Assembly (NCBI GenBank): GCA_964304625.1
Contig: OZ199840.1
Span: 10,974,001-11,038,000, forward strand
DNA from: Kudoa neothunni
Lineage: Eukaryota; Cnidaria
DNA: 64,000 nucleotides
Direction of reading: 5' to 3'
The notes beneath the pieces are model-generated. The model did not search any database. It was given only the letters and a program-made list of their open reading frames with translations, and was not told the DNA's origin. The translations under genes were made by a program, and so were the position numbers. Shown here one piece after another: positions 37,361 to 50,700 of the stretch (positions are counted from its first letter, which is position 1; every line of letters starts with the position of its first letter).

Positions 37361-39137
37361 TATAGCTTCCCACTATTTTGCTTAATAATTTCTTTTCTAA
37401 AAACTATTTTATAATGATCTTAAGGAGGGATTAACTATGGTAATGTTACCTATATTCCATGGTATTCTTGTTATTCAAAAAATTATCGTGAATATTTTTG
37501 AAATAACATATATTATATTTTGAAATAGATATATTAGAATATTTACCTTTAGAGTAATATTTTATGTCTTACTGATTAATATATTAATACATTTTACTTA
37601 TTAAAAAATATATTTTCAAATTAATTGAATTATTGTATTGATCAACATCAATAGTGAATTTATGACAAAATAATCATATTTTAATGATGTTGGATAATTG
37701 AAACTTAGTATTTTATTGTCTAATTTTTTTAAATAATGGAAATAAATAGATTAATAGGATTTAAAACTTCAATGAATATTATAAATTTATCGTAAACCAC
37801 AATATGGTGACTGTTGAATAGGATTATGTACATTTGTAAGCCGAAATTCGAAAGTGGGATTCGAATCGGTGTTACCAACATTAAAAAGCGGCGGTGCCAT
37901 ATCGCTCTACTCTCAATCGTTGCATGTGCGATGTGTGATTTACGGATTACAACCGTTATAATCCATATGTTACAGTTAGATATAATTTTAAATTTATAGA
38001 ATATGCGATGCTAATCTGTCAGGCAAATAGGCACAGCTTTTTAAGATACCTAATCCTACCCCATTGCATGATCTAGAGCTCATTTTATCCAATTATAATA
38101 AAAATTTGCCGGTCTAGAATTCCTTCAAAAATAGACATTGGCTTATTAGTTTGAATAATTTAATTAAAATATTTATTAGTCTCAAAATACGGCTATATTT
38201 AACAAAATCCCCTACATTTATGTGACTGTATATCTTGCTATGTATAATCCTTAATATGTAAAATAAAAATTTCAAGTTTTAGGGGAAGTTATGCCGATAC
38301 TCTAATTATAAATTCAAAGTAGATCCACGATTATTTACATATATAATTTTGAGTTTAGCTGCGCGTGCGCAATGAGTTAAAACAGTTTTTATATCGCCCT
38401 TATTTAAATATTTACATCATTTAAATAATTCTACTACAAAATGTTGTCAACATATATTATTTAAAAATTAAAAGAACATAATTACCTTAAAGTAAACAAA
38501 ATGATTGGAATAATTTTACATGATTCTTCTCATGAAACATCATTATAATAATAATAATAATTATTATTATTATTATTATAACGAAAACAATTCTGAATCA
38601 ATGTATTAATCTTATAAGCATTGGAAAAACAATGTTTTTTGTTTTTTTTATTTATAAAACTTAGTTTAAGTAATTCATTATTTAAAAATTGTATGTAAAC
38701 AACTCTGTAAAATAAAGGAAAGAATAATTAGATAAAATGTAATATATTTCAAAATAATTTCCGTTTCAATAAAGTAAATAATTATTCATCTGCAATTTTG
38801 TTACAAAATAGGGTAATAACATATTCAAATGTACAATTTAACAAGGTGAATCGTGAAATCTTATAATAAAAATAAATGCGAGTTTGTAAACAGTTTTAAG
38901 AATTTGTGTAATAAATTTCATTAAAAACTGAACTACTGTAACGAGGAGAAAAGTAACTCTTAATAATTTTTGAAAGCTAACGTTTATATAATTATTTCAT
39001 ATTGGTTTAAATGCGGGCTAAATGTAAATTTCTAATCCTCAATTATTCAGAAAAATATTTATGAATTATATGTTCATAATATTTACTTTTCCGTATATAT
39101 TAATTATCATTAATATAAATATTTAGGGAGATTGTAA
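37361..39137. other. Intergenic AT-rich DNA, no gene recognised
   Basis: It contains a palindromic AAT/ATT repeat at 38543-38581. A moderately GC-rich frame at 37814-37999 (+) has no recognisable motif. Confidence 0.45.
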
Positions 39138-40790
39138 ATGATATCACTCATAATCTTACTCTTTACTTTTTCAAATCGGGATGAAATCATATGAGTTGGC
39201 TCTTGGTAACGTTTATTTTGCAACAAAAACTTCATATCAGAAAGTAAGGAGAGCTCTTGTTGAAAGACATGGAAATATCACAATACCAAAAGGTTTACAT
39301 TTGAAGATGGTTTTATATATTGAGTAGGCACGGCGCAAGATTATCCGGAGTAGGGGACTACTTTCAACAATATTCATGACACAAAAGAAACTATTATTAC
39401 GAGTTAACCATCCATATGCCAAATATATCGATGAAAAAAAATTTATTTCGAATGGTTAAAACAGGTCTGCTAGCCGGTGTTGGATACAAAGATCAAACGG
39501 AATTTGGAAAGAGAATAGGTAAATTAAATTTATAATGAATATAATACATTGTAATATATAAATATATTTTATCAAATGATCACAATTCTATTTCTTATTG
39601 AAGTCTATTTAATTTTTAAATTAATGGTTATTTACACATATCTGATTTTTTGTATAGCTTATTTACTAAAAGGATTAGTTGAAAAATCATACTATTCGAA
39701 AAAGAACAAGCTATCTAAGAAATATGTTTTTCACATCAACGTGTACATCAAGAACTGAACAAAGTATGATCTCGTTTAAGAAAGGGTTATTTTCCTCGAT
39801 TTAATCTGATGAAAATTATTCAAAGTCAAAATGTGACAATGGAATTAATTTAAAATTTTTCAAGTATTGCCAAAGGCAGAACTAAAACAGACGAATAGCT
39901 ATAAAAATTAGGAAAAAAATCGAAGCGAGCGAATACTTTAAAAAATTAAAAGATAATATTTCAAATAAACTAAAACTTACAGGGTCTGGAAAAACTCCGC
40001 ATATTAATATGAATAATATACATGCGTTCTATGATATTTGTCGTTTTGAGATATTGTTATATGGGGAAAAATTGGATGAAAAATAAGATATGTCGGTTGT
40101 TCACTACGAATGAACTATTAGCCATGGAATATTTAGAAGATTCATACTCTGATATAGTTGATGGCTCTTACTTCAAGAACAATCATAAAATGGCAATCCC
40201 CTTATTCCAACATATTTACTCACTCATTAAGGAAACGATTGAAACAAATGATGAACACTATTTTAAATTTTATGCAGAATTCGCTCACGAAAAAACCACA
40301 ATTCCTTTAATAGTAACCACTAGTCATTTTATTTAAGCATCTTATTTAAAAATTCAATGTTTAAGGGACTGATCAATGTCGTACCAGAATACATGAAGAT
40401 GTTCCTCAACAAACATACACAAATCATGGATTTCATCATGGATGATAGATCTCTAAAGAAATCGTTTCACATTGAACGCCTGAAAAGGTATGGAAAAATT
40501 GCGCCTATGAACAACAACGTTGTTTTTATGGTATTAGAACGCAAAGAAACTAAACGTGTATATTGAAAAAAATAAAATTTCTGTTATTAAACTACATCGA
40601 ATTAGAAATACGTTTCCATTCATGTGAATGAAGTAGGTGTAAAGATGAAATGTTGTTCAATAGAGAACTCCTTAAATCCAGGAATTCCATCAAACCTTTG
40701 TTCATGGGATTCTTTTAAATCTTGCTATGGAAGGTTTGGAACTGGACGGCATCTTTTTTATGAATATTGCAATGGGAATAATTAGATAAA
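39138..40790 (+). CDS. MINPP1: Multiple inositol polyphosphate phosphatase 1-like (histidine acid phosphatase), frame-broken and active-site altered
   Basis: The family cleaves inositol polyphosphates in the ER or outside the cell. Collinear matches to human MINPP1 run in order: signal-peptide-like MISLIILLFTFS, YFATKTSYQKV (human LFGTKTRYEDV), the phosphohistidine motif RHGARL (human RHGTRY), TGLLAGVGYKDQTEFGKRI, TSTCTSRTEQSMISFKKGLF (human TSSKHRCMDSSAAFLQGL), FFKYCQR, AFYDICRFEILLYGEK, TTNELLAMEYLEDSYSD, PLFQHIYSLIKET, FAHEKTTIPLIV (human FGHAETLLPLLS) and KIAPMNNNVVFMVL. The proton-donor motif HAE reads HEK here. One intron starts at 39519. The frame shifts by one base near 39177, 39307 and 40066, and a TGA lies near 39374, so it is a pseudogene or carries sequence indels. 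C-terminal limit approximate. Confidence 0.78.
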
Positions 40791-40929
40791 AACTCTAATG
40801 ATTTATTAATCGTTAAAATAATATTTCCCATTTAATATAATTTTTGAATTTACCTAACATAAATGTTGATTTCATAAAAAAAGACCTCACAATTTTTTGC
40901 CAATCTGTAACATTTAAACTACGACAAAT

Positions 40930-41400
40930 AGTCTTATAGTGTGGTGATTGGACTCAATACCCAGAGGTACTAACTTCGATTCCCGCTACCGATCGATCAG
41001 TCTATTGATTCCGTACGAGTGTGTCTGTATCCAGTAATGAGAGCTGTTATTAGAATGCGATTATATTGTAAGTGTAATTTCATGAGAGGTTATTGTTCAG
41101 CCAAGTAGTAGTAATAGTAGTAAATGATGTTGAATTAGACGTTTGAATATTCCAAGATGCATTAAGGGGCTTGAAATTGTTTTAGAGAAAAGTCCATATT
41201 GATAGGTTGGTGTTTAAGGTGGTGATTTCCCCGGAGACGATGATCTTTAGTGGGCTAAACTCCTGCATTGTCATAGAAAAGATAGGGGACAAGGAGGTAG
41301 GTGTTACTCATCCTTATATACTCAGAGCGTTAATGCGATAGCCTAACCAGCTAAAACTCAACAACCTAATAAGTTGAACCAGAGGTGTTTTCCGGGGAAA
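40930..41400 (+). mobile_element. tRNA-derived SINE copy 2
   Basis: Second copy of the family at 7290-7625. The head has a pol III A-box-like TAGTGTGGTGATTGG and a B-box-like ACTTCGATTCCC about 30 bases later. The body shares AAGGTGGTGATTTCCCCGG and GATAGGGGACAAGG, and the tail ACAACCTAATAAGTTG. Confidence 0.6.
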
Positions 41401-41799
41401 AATTAAGTTATAAAATTAAATCCTATAACATACTAAAATTTAATATCAGACTTACATATTTTAAAAAATTATAGATAACTATGAATATCCTATATTGGGA
41501 TGTTTTAAATATACCTAACATAATTTACACAAGCTGATATTTAATGCGTAATATCGATTTTCAATCATTAATTAAATTTTCTCTTCCATAAAATGTAATT
41601 ATGTTTGTTTAATTTCTAAATTATTCTAATAAATTAATTATCATAAAATATTCAATACAACGATGTATTTGGATATGTTATACATTTATATGCAATAACC
41701 AAGATTCAATATACATAGTTTCATCAGCTAATCGTTTATTTTTGAAATTTTTCAATTAAGCCTATTCTAAAATATTCATATTTAAAGATTTTACACAAA

Positions 41800-41803
<4 letters not shown>

Positions 41804-41831
<28 letters not shown>
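41804..41831. repeat. (TA)n microsatellite
   Basis: Perfect TA dinucleotide run flanked by an inverted ACAAATATTTATA / TATATATTTGTGC pair, giving a hairpin-prone palindrome. Confidence 0.9.
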
Positions 41832-41834
<3 letters not shown>

Positions 41835-43325
41835 GCAAGATAACAAAGAGAGATAACGAATAAACATTCACACTGAATATTTTGAGATTAGTAGGAATTC
41901 ATTCAAATTAAACTATCACGAGCAAATAAAAAAAATCATTTTCTTGAAACACGGAAAATAAGTCGAAAAACAATTGTAATATTATAAATAAATTAAACTA
42001 ATAACAATGGGTGCCTGGTGGTTCGTAATTTCTAAAGTATCACACGCGATATTATGGAGGAAAGGATGCTATAAATCAACTACAATGATAAATTATTTGA
42101 GTAAAAATTACTCAGTTATAGTAATATTTTTAAGTTTTCTGACAATTATATCGTTTACTTTTTGTTCGGTATCCGGAATTTATTTATAACTACAGAAGCA
42201 CAGGGATATCGCACACTTGTTTGGGACAAAACTTTTAGGTGCATAGTAACCCTGCAGTACGCAGTGTTCATGATCTCGTACGCATTATACTAGATCAGGG
42301 GTGGGCAATTATATTTTTAAATGGGTCGGATTATAGTAAAATCAATATACTTGATCAAATGGATACATAAGATATTATTTTCAGTACTTCGATATTAAAA
42401 TAAGGTAGACTTACATCAGCCAATGTAAAAAACCTTCTGAATATTATTTTTTAAGCATAAAAAAATTTACATTATAAAATTGGTAAAAAAATAAATAATA
42501 ATCAATGATATAGGTATAATCTATTACAATCGCTAACTAATTTTTCAAAATTTGGATCTAGGTTGCTTGTATTGATTCTTAGGACAGCCTGGAGGTTTTA
42601 ATAAGTCATTAGATACCTATTCTTTGATTTGTTGATAAACATAACGGAAAAATTTTGTTCACATGTGTAGGTAGATTCGAACAAAACAAAAAGCTTCCTT
42701 AAAAAGTTTTTTAGATTTCGTTATGTTAAAAAATATTTGTAAGAAATATTATTGGATAAAACCTTAATAATGAATTTCTAGAAGTAACTACATTCCTCAA
42801 ACGATAGATCTGTTATTAATATTATTTAATATGTTTAAAGTATGTAAATTTTTTTAGAAAACTGCGTAAAGCTGAGAACTTAATGGATTATATGTAGTTG
42901 ACATCGCTGAATAAAAAACGGGTTAAAAGTTGTCATGGATAGCTTTCAAGTAGATTTGAGTCACAATTAATTTTAAAATTTTAATGATAACACGTTTAAC
43001 TGAATTTTACAATATAAATAAAGATTACGTAATAAATACATAACATTTGTGGATTGGTTTATAGAATAACAGAATTTATTTTGAATTTCCAATATTAAAT
43101 TTTACCATGTTTTCGTACATAAAAATATATACGTATTGAAAAATACACTGAGATTATATAATAAATTAAACCATTTAAGAATCATATATTTGATAATATT
43201 AATAAAATATTTAATAAATAAATGTATATTTTTAGAAATTAGAGCTGGAAAGTTGTGTACAAATATGAACAATTTTGTCATATTGAGGCCTAGATCAAAT
43301 AAGATCGAACACTTTTTCACTGAAA
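41832..43325. other. Intergenic DNA with one hAT-type end
   Basis: CAGGGGTGGGCAATTAT at 42296 matches the consensus of hAT termini, followed by GGGTCGGATTATA. I could not find the opposite end, so element limits are unknown. No gene recognised. Confidence 0.4.
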
Positions 43326-44270
43326 ATGTTTGAACCTAACATTTTCTCTTCGAATGCTGTAATTCCGGTAAAACAGAGTTCCTTCTTGTGCGCGTGCGCA
43401 AATGAAGCAATCTTAGGGTTTTGTTACACATATAATTTTTCGCAATTCTCTATTTTTGTTTTATATCCAAAAATATTATATTTAAGTTATATTGATAATA
43501 AAAAATGAAAACATTTCTTTAAAATACAGTAATTTTGGGTCCAATGTAGTAGGCGCGCGCATCTACTTTTATTTGAAACCTGGATTTTTACGCTCTTAAA
43601 GATTTCTACATTATAAAAATAGATTTTTATTACTAAATTAATTATGTTTTCCTTATTTGTTATTTTTAATGATAAGTATAAGGTCGGTAAAAATAATTAA
43701 TGTACCAATGAAGAGTAGTTTCTCAGAGTTATCCATCGCGGAATTTAGTATTGCCTCCTTATTTAAAATGGTTCTTATTCTTAATCCTATGAAATATTAT
43801 TGATTGATGAGAATTGTGACTCGATATGACTTTAAAATTGGGGATGTTATGGGAAAACAAAAGTCTGATGATTGTTTAGTTGTGCCAGCTCTATGGATAA
43901 CTTGGCATTAGAAAGCCGCCGACATTTTTTGGTTCAAAAGACGCATATATTATAAAGCTTGTTACATTGAATTATTCGTGAAAATGTTAATGGTAATTTT
44001 TTCCCCAAAAAATGTATCTTTTCACTATAAATATGATTACATTTTTAATGCAAATACTATATTATTTTTGACATTGTTTCCATTAAGAAAATATAAACTT
44101 ACATTGAATAAATAACGAACGATTGCATCATAAAAATAAACCCTCGTTTCATTATAATCATGCACTAATCCAGATTCCAATGTGCTTCTATCCGAAAATT
44201 CAGGCATAAACTTGTTTCGTGGTGAAGTCTTGTTTTATCGAAATTCTGTATTAATTCGAGATTATCGTAC
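43326..44270 (+). mobile_element. Internally deleted copy of the Tc1-type element family
   Basis: Several blocks match the longer element at 45183-47458 in the same order: the start TTTGAACCTAACATTTTC with GCGCGTGCGC soon after; GTCCAATGTAGTAGGCGC (its ATTCAACGTAGTCGGCGC); TTAAAATTGGGGATGTTATG (its TTAAAATTGGAGGTGTTATG); and TATCCGAAAATTCAGGC near the end. The transposase region is missing, so this is a non-autonomous derivative. Confidence 0.65.
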
Positions 44271-45182
44271 ACATAAAAATGATAATCGAATTTCGAAATA
44301 AGGTGTCTATTGATCACACATGTATCGTAGCGTATGTGACATTTCCATATTTATATAACTTATATATCATAAACAAACAAAATACATGTATATTTGATAA
44401 GAAGTTGGGTATCATATTTTTATTAATATGAATAATTTCAATTATTGAAATACTTCTTAGCCGTTGTGAAAAATAGACAAAGACAATCACTGGATAAATA
44501 CCCTTCAACAGATTATTTTTGTTTATACAGAATAAGTACAAAAATAGCTGATTTGAAGTATACATATGATAACCAATTTAAGATGAAGCATCATATATGA
44601 AAATTGAGGAATATTTTTTATTAATTCGTATGTAATACTAATAAAAAATGTGTGATAATACATTTATTTATGATGAAGTTGATCTTCCGTCAAAAATTTA
44701 AATTATTCAATTATTAATATATTCAAATAATAGTGTATTATAGCGGTTATAATATTTTGTGAAATGTTATGTTTACTATAATGTGCATAATCGTATAATG
44801 TTTATTTTTGAAATAATCTCAGTGAAACATAAGTTTGATCTCAAAATCAAATAATCTTAAACTATTTAACGTAATTTTAATATATCGTAACAATTTTTTA
44901 ATCTATATATAAATAGAAAATATTAAATATTAGTCGTTAAATACATAATATTAATAAAGAATTAGCAAAAGAACTTTCACGTTTATATCAAGAAGATTAC
45001 TATAATCTTACGATAAAATATATTAAGATTAAATTTTAGAAACTTACTATCGTGAGTTGTCGTTCATTGGAATAACAGTCTGCTATAATTCAAGTGACAT
45101 ATAACAGGTAAAATACATTTTTAAAAATAATTTTCCATTGATTATTATTTACAAACGTAAAGTCATATTATGATTTTTCAAA

Positions 45183-47458
45183 TATTGTTGAACCCCGTTT
45201 ATCCGAAAATGTTGGGACCTGGTATTTTCTTCTCGGATACTGAAATTTCGGTTAAATGAGGTTCGATGAATGCGCGTATGCGGCGGGAAAAATTGTAGAT
45301 TGGTTACATACTTTATTTTTTATTATTCAATGTTTGTTTTATATTTAAAAAAAAACTCTACCATAAATAAGTTTTATTAATAAATAAAATATGAAAACAT
45401 TAGTTTAATGCATAGTAGTTTGAGATTCAACGTAGTCGGCGCCTGCATACCACCGATATGCGTGACCTTAACGCCGCTGCACCGTATTAGAATGATACAC
45501 TTTAAAATCCAAAAAATGGATTATTATTAATTTTTTTATAATTTATTCCCTATTTGGATATTATAAGCTGTACTAATAATTATGATAAGAGTAATAAAAT
45601 ACCGGGTTTTGCATCCAGAGTCGAACTTTAAACAGTTGAAATGACCATTTTTGGTCACGAATTGAACTTTTAAGGTGAGTTGTATCGAATAGTTCTCACG
45701 TTTGTTAGAACGTCAAAGCAACAAAGTCGATCGAATCGGAACCGCGAGAGAGTGATAGATTTGGTTGTAAATAAGGTTAAGAGCCAGTGAGAAGTTTCTG
45801 AATCTTTGGCATTCCCAAATCAACCCTTTGTGGAATAATCAAAGACTATAGAAGTACCGAAAAATCCATCAAACACCTAGGGAGGTTGTAGAAATATTTA
45901 CCTTACTTCAGAAGTGAACAACAATTTGATAAAATTAATATAGGATGACTGCACCATCACTTTTACAATCGATGATTGAGAATTTTAACCTGACCGTCCA
46001 CCCTACTACGGTTTGGAGATGGTTGAAATCAATGAACATGAGATTCAAACTTGCGAGACCTATTCCACAAAGTAGAAACTGCGAAGAATGTATGCAGAGT
46101 GGTATTCAAGAATCTCCATTGATCGGAGCTATAATAACGTAATATTTATGTAAGAAAGCCCTTTTTACCCTGCATGTATTGAAGAATCATGGAAGAGCGT
46201 TAAGGGACCAGACTCCTAATCCTATGATTAGGAACAGCAGTGGAGATAATATCAGCATGATATTAGCCGTAAGTGCCACCAATGTAGTGCATTGTGAGGT
46301 GGTTTTTAGTAATGTTAATCATGAGATATTACATGGATTTTTGACAAAATTGAATGAGAATTTGAGAAGTAGCGATTTCACGATTGTCATGGATAATGTT
46401 CGCTTTCATCACACCAATATGGAATTTTATGAAAAATATGATTATGAAGTAGTTTATTTGCCAAGGTAGAGCCCTTTCTTAAATCTCTGTGAGGAAATTT
46501 TTCCCCAATTAAAATCAAAAATTCGGCACTATGACCCTTTAAGTGGAAGAGACGATCTCCTCAATAGGATGAAAGAAGCTTCCAATTCTGTATCTTCCGA
46601 TAGTTTGAAGAATTATTATCAACATGCGTAAACTTTCCTTGAATAATGTCATGCTATCGTCGATATTAAAAAAAATTAACTGAAACGTAAACTAACAATT
46701 TATCGATTACTTTTTGCTTTAGTTACGTTACGTACTCTCTTCCATTGCACTTACTAAGCTCTAATAAACTTTCACAATATATCTAATATTTTTAATTTCA
46801 ATTTTTTAATGACTTTTACTTTGATTATCAAATAGTTCAAATTTGGATGCAAAACCCGGTAACTATGAGGAGTATTCTCCATAACGATACGTAGAATTTC
46901 TTCATTAATTAAAATATCTCATAATTCAACAATTTAATATTGATTAATAATTGTTAAGACTCAATAAGACTTAAAATTGGAGGTGTTATGGGAAAAAACT
47001 GATGTGTGAACATTGTTGAATTGAGTCAATTCCTTGGATAAATTGGTCTTATGGAGTCACCGCTTGTTTGTGATTAAACAATCAAATAAATTCCATTTTT
47101 ATATTATATTACTCATGAAAAGATATAAGGGAATTTGTCTTTACCCAAAAATTATTTGTTCATCATGAACATGGTTATATTTTAAACATAAAATATTACA
47201 TTATCTACGTTATGCTATTCTTATGAATCAATCATAAACTTAAATTTAATTAATAACGAACATATGTATCGAAAAAATTAAATTTAGGTGCCATTTTACC
47301 CAAGGACTGATCTAGACTTCAGGGCATTGTTATCCGAAAATTCCAGCCAAAAGTTATTTCGGATAAAAAAATTTTTTTATTTAGAATCTTTATCATTTTC
47401 AAATAAAATTTAAAAAATCATTCGGAGAGCACGATTTTCGGATAAACGAGGTTCCACA
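45183..47458 (+). mobile_element. Tc1/mariner-superfamily (IS630-like) transposon, decayed
   Basis: Left end TTGTTGAACCCCGTTTATCC and right end (reverse strand) TGTGGAACCTCGTTTATCCG form terminal inverted repeats next to TA dinucleotides. The element is about 2.3 kb, with a decayed transposase frame on the plus strand. Immediately downstream begins the ADAM gene. Confidence 0.75.
45690..46640 (+). pseudogene. IS630/Tc1-like transposase remnant
   Basis: The N-terminal part has a helix-turn-helix-like segment ending VHPTTVWRWLKSMNMRFK. The DDE part reads VMDNVRFHHTNMEFYEKY (catalytic D), then VVYLPR, a TAG stop where Tyr of the LPPYSPxLNPxE motif is expected, SPFLNLCEEIFPQLK (catalytic E) and KIRHYDP. 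The frame also shifts between 46140 and 46180. Clearly homologous but inactive. Confidence 0.8.
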
Positions 47459-47760
47459 TAAAATAAGTGTTGAAATAATATAATAATATTATTTTTATTA
47501 AATATTAATATTTAATCTATTTGTTAGAATATTACAAGAATTTGGAATATGACACATATAAACATTTTATTCGTATCATTCTTGATGTATGAAAACTTTA
47601 ATGGTAAACCAATAATAATCAACTATTTTAATATTATTTAGGGATTGGTACCAAGGTATGAGTTACCCTTTTATACAATTTTCTATTTATAAAATTAATA
47701 TACTCTTAACTAATAAGAGACTACCTTTATAATATTTTTTAAAATTGAATCGAATTTCAG

Positions 47761-50700
47761 ATCATACAGGGGACACGAAATCATATTGATGTAATAAAAC
47801 CAGTCAAGTGTATCGACATAGAAATAATTGTAACCAATCACGTGGTAATTAAAAAATATATATGTAATAAAATATGTTTAATTCAGGATAAATACTTCTG
47901 TAATAGAGAAGCATTAAAAAGAAATGTAATACAAATGTTAGAAGTTGCTCAGAAAGTATTTCCTATTTTTGAAAAAAATCAAATATTTATAGAGTTATTC
48001 GTTACATAATATACAACTATCGCTTTCGGGAATAGTATACTTGAGAGAAACCGATCTTGTATTTGACATGGGAAATACTTGGTTCCAATCAATGAGAAAT
48101 TATTATGCCATCTCGGAAAAAAGGGCCTCCAAAGCGGCAGTGCAAATTATATTGTCGTAATAATAATTATTAAATATTTTTATAAATAATTATTTAAGTT
48201 GGATAATTGATAAATGAATATATACAGTCCAACCTCGATTATCCGGAAAATTCTGGACCAGTGATTTTCTTTCCGGATATCGAGGTTACGGTTAATCTAA
48301 CATAAACAAGGCACTGGCTATTGCTGCGGATCCGTATAACTCGCATGCTGGGGTTGTCTATTGCTACGGGAAGAAATAACTCCTAATCTAAAAACCCAGT
48401 TAATATTTGGAGTTCACATTTGTAATTAATGGTTTTTGAGGAAATTTGAGTTGTTGAAAATTCTAATATTTTGTGACTATAAATTTTGTGTTTTATGTTT
48501 TGTTTTGAGTAATGTTAAATACCAGACATTGTATTTAATGTATAAAAACGTCCATTCTATTACCTGTGATCGTACCTAATATGTTTAATCTAGCTCAACA
48601 AATTTAGCCTGTTAAAATATGCTTAATTATGTTTTTATAAAATGAAATAATTATAGTTGATATATATTTGATTTATAGATTATATTTCTATTTCTATTAT
48701 TACATATCTACAAAGTATATTAAGTATTACCGCTATTTATGGAAAACGATTAGAGTATTCTATATAGCGAATTCGGTAAATATATTTAATGTTTGCATTT
48801 AAATAGCGGCGAGTATGATTCTATCTACTTAAATTGTATTGCTACGAATATAGATGAATTATTAGTTTTAATAACATTAAATTTAAAAAAAACTAAAATT
48901 TTACTCTAATGCGTTATCTGAAATTAATGTTCACAATGGAAGGAAACATATTTTGTATTCTTGATCACAGTAACCTGTGTGGGAATCAAAGTTTTCATTG
49001 TAGCGTCATTTGTATGATGGAATCCTCTCATTGATTGATAGCTGACTTATATAACTCATCAAAAAGTCATATTATTCGTTATGAATATCTTTTTTTCCTG
49101 CAATTTAATAATGAGGGAATTGCAAAAAATACAGAATTCTAAAAATTTTAATGATGCTTTGATTTAATACAAAGTAACGTTTGTATTCTTTTTGACTCTC
49201 TAGAAAAAGAAAGCCTAAAGGTAACAAAAATGGTCCACATATAGAGATAGAGATAACTGCCTCTCTAGCATTACTTTTTGAGCTAGTAACGATATGGACA
49301 ATTTTTTATAATCATATTCTTAAATGAGATACATGATCATCTTTGTAATTCTTCGATACACAAATTTCTACCTCATCAACAAAAAGTCGATTTCACAGAT
49401 AATCATCTTTTTGAATTAATATTATTTGGATTTAATAAAAAGCGTATATAAAAAACGTTATGCTATTCAATGAGAAACAATATCACAGTGAAATCCCTAC
49501 ACAATGTGAAAACAAGAGGAATAACCAACATAGATGTTGTATTTACGACTATCCATATGTCAACAAACAATTTTAAATGTGATGTTAAAATTATAAAAAT
49601 GATAATAATGTTGCTACTTTATTATTTTTGGTTAATCACCTGATACGACTAACTCTTCAATTTTATTGAAAAGTTGTGCTAATAGAGGCAATAGGTAAAC
49701 TTTTAAAATCGGGGTGATTGTAAATTCAAATATATTTGATAAATTCCACAATTTGTATTCTTATTAATGCACCCTTGTATTTAGCAGCTGTTGACGGTCC
49801 TATCTGAGAATTTTGCATAATTTATGCACGCATTTTTCATAAAAAAATTCATGCAGGCATTGATGGCTTCATGATATAAATTTTAAAATGCTTCCCTACT
49901 TTGAATGGAAAATTATGTATCGTTGTTACTGTTGAGAACATAAAGAGAGGGAACTTAGTAACATAATACGAAATAACAACAGATACTCGAAATAAAATCA
50001 TCAAAATGTTAACAAATATTAGATTTATCATTCCCACCGAGAGTGAAAGCAATCGGACGACTTAACAAATCCAGGCTAACATCCATTTCTTTTCTTAGAA
50101 CGAAAACCAATAAAAAAATAATATACTATCTATTTAAAATACTAACAGTTTATTAAAAAAAGATTTATTTGAGCCCAAAAATTGTATCGTAATCAGTCTA
50201 ATACAATATTGCTAACTCCTGTGTTTAAGAATGTTCATAAACTAATAATTTATTTCCTCATTGTTTTAAATTTTCAACTTAAACATATATGCCTCCCATT
50301 TAAATAAATGAGCAGTTGCCACAAAATTAAAAACGTTTCTTTGTGCACGCTCATATTAATAAAAGTCAAAATTGGTCATTTCATCTGAGCATTCTCCTTA
50401 TAAACTAATTTTACGCAAACAATTTTGCATATTAATTTTATTAAACGTTAAAAAGGTGAATTATAGATAATTTGTTAACCCAAAACTCCTTACAATATTG
50501 TTGTAATTTTTCAATGATGTATTATTATTTAAAATTGTTAATTATGTTAGGGTAAAAATCATTAACTACAAAAGTGAATTTCAAATATTAACTGGGTTCT
50601 TAAATTTGGAGTTATAACCTCTTGTAGCAATAGACAACCCCGCATGCGGACTATACGGATCCGTTGCAACAGCCACTGCCCCATAATTATAATGTGCGTG

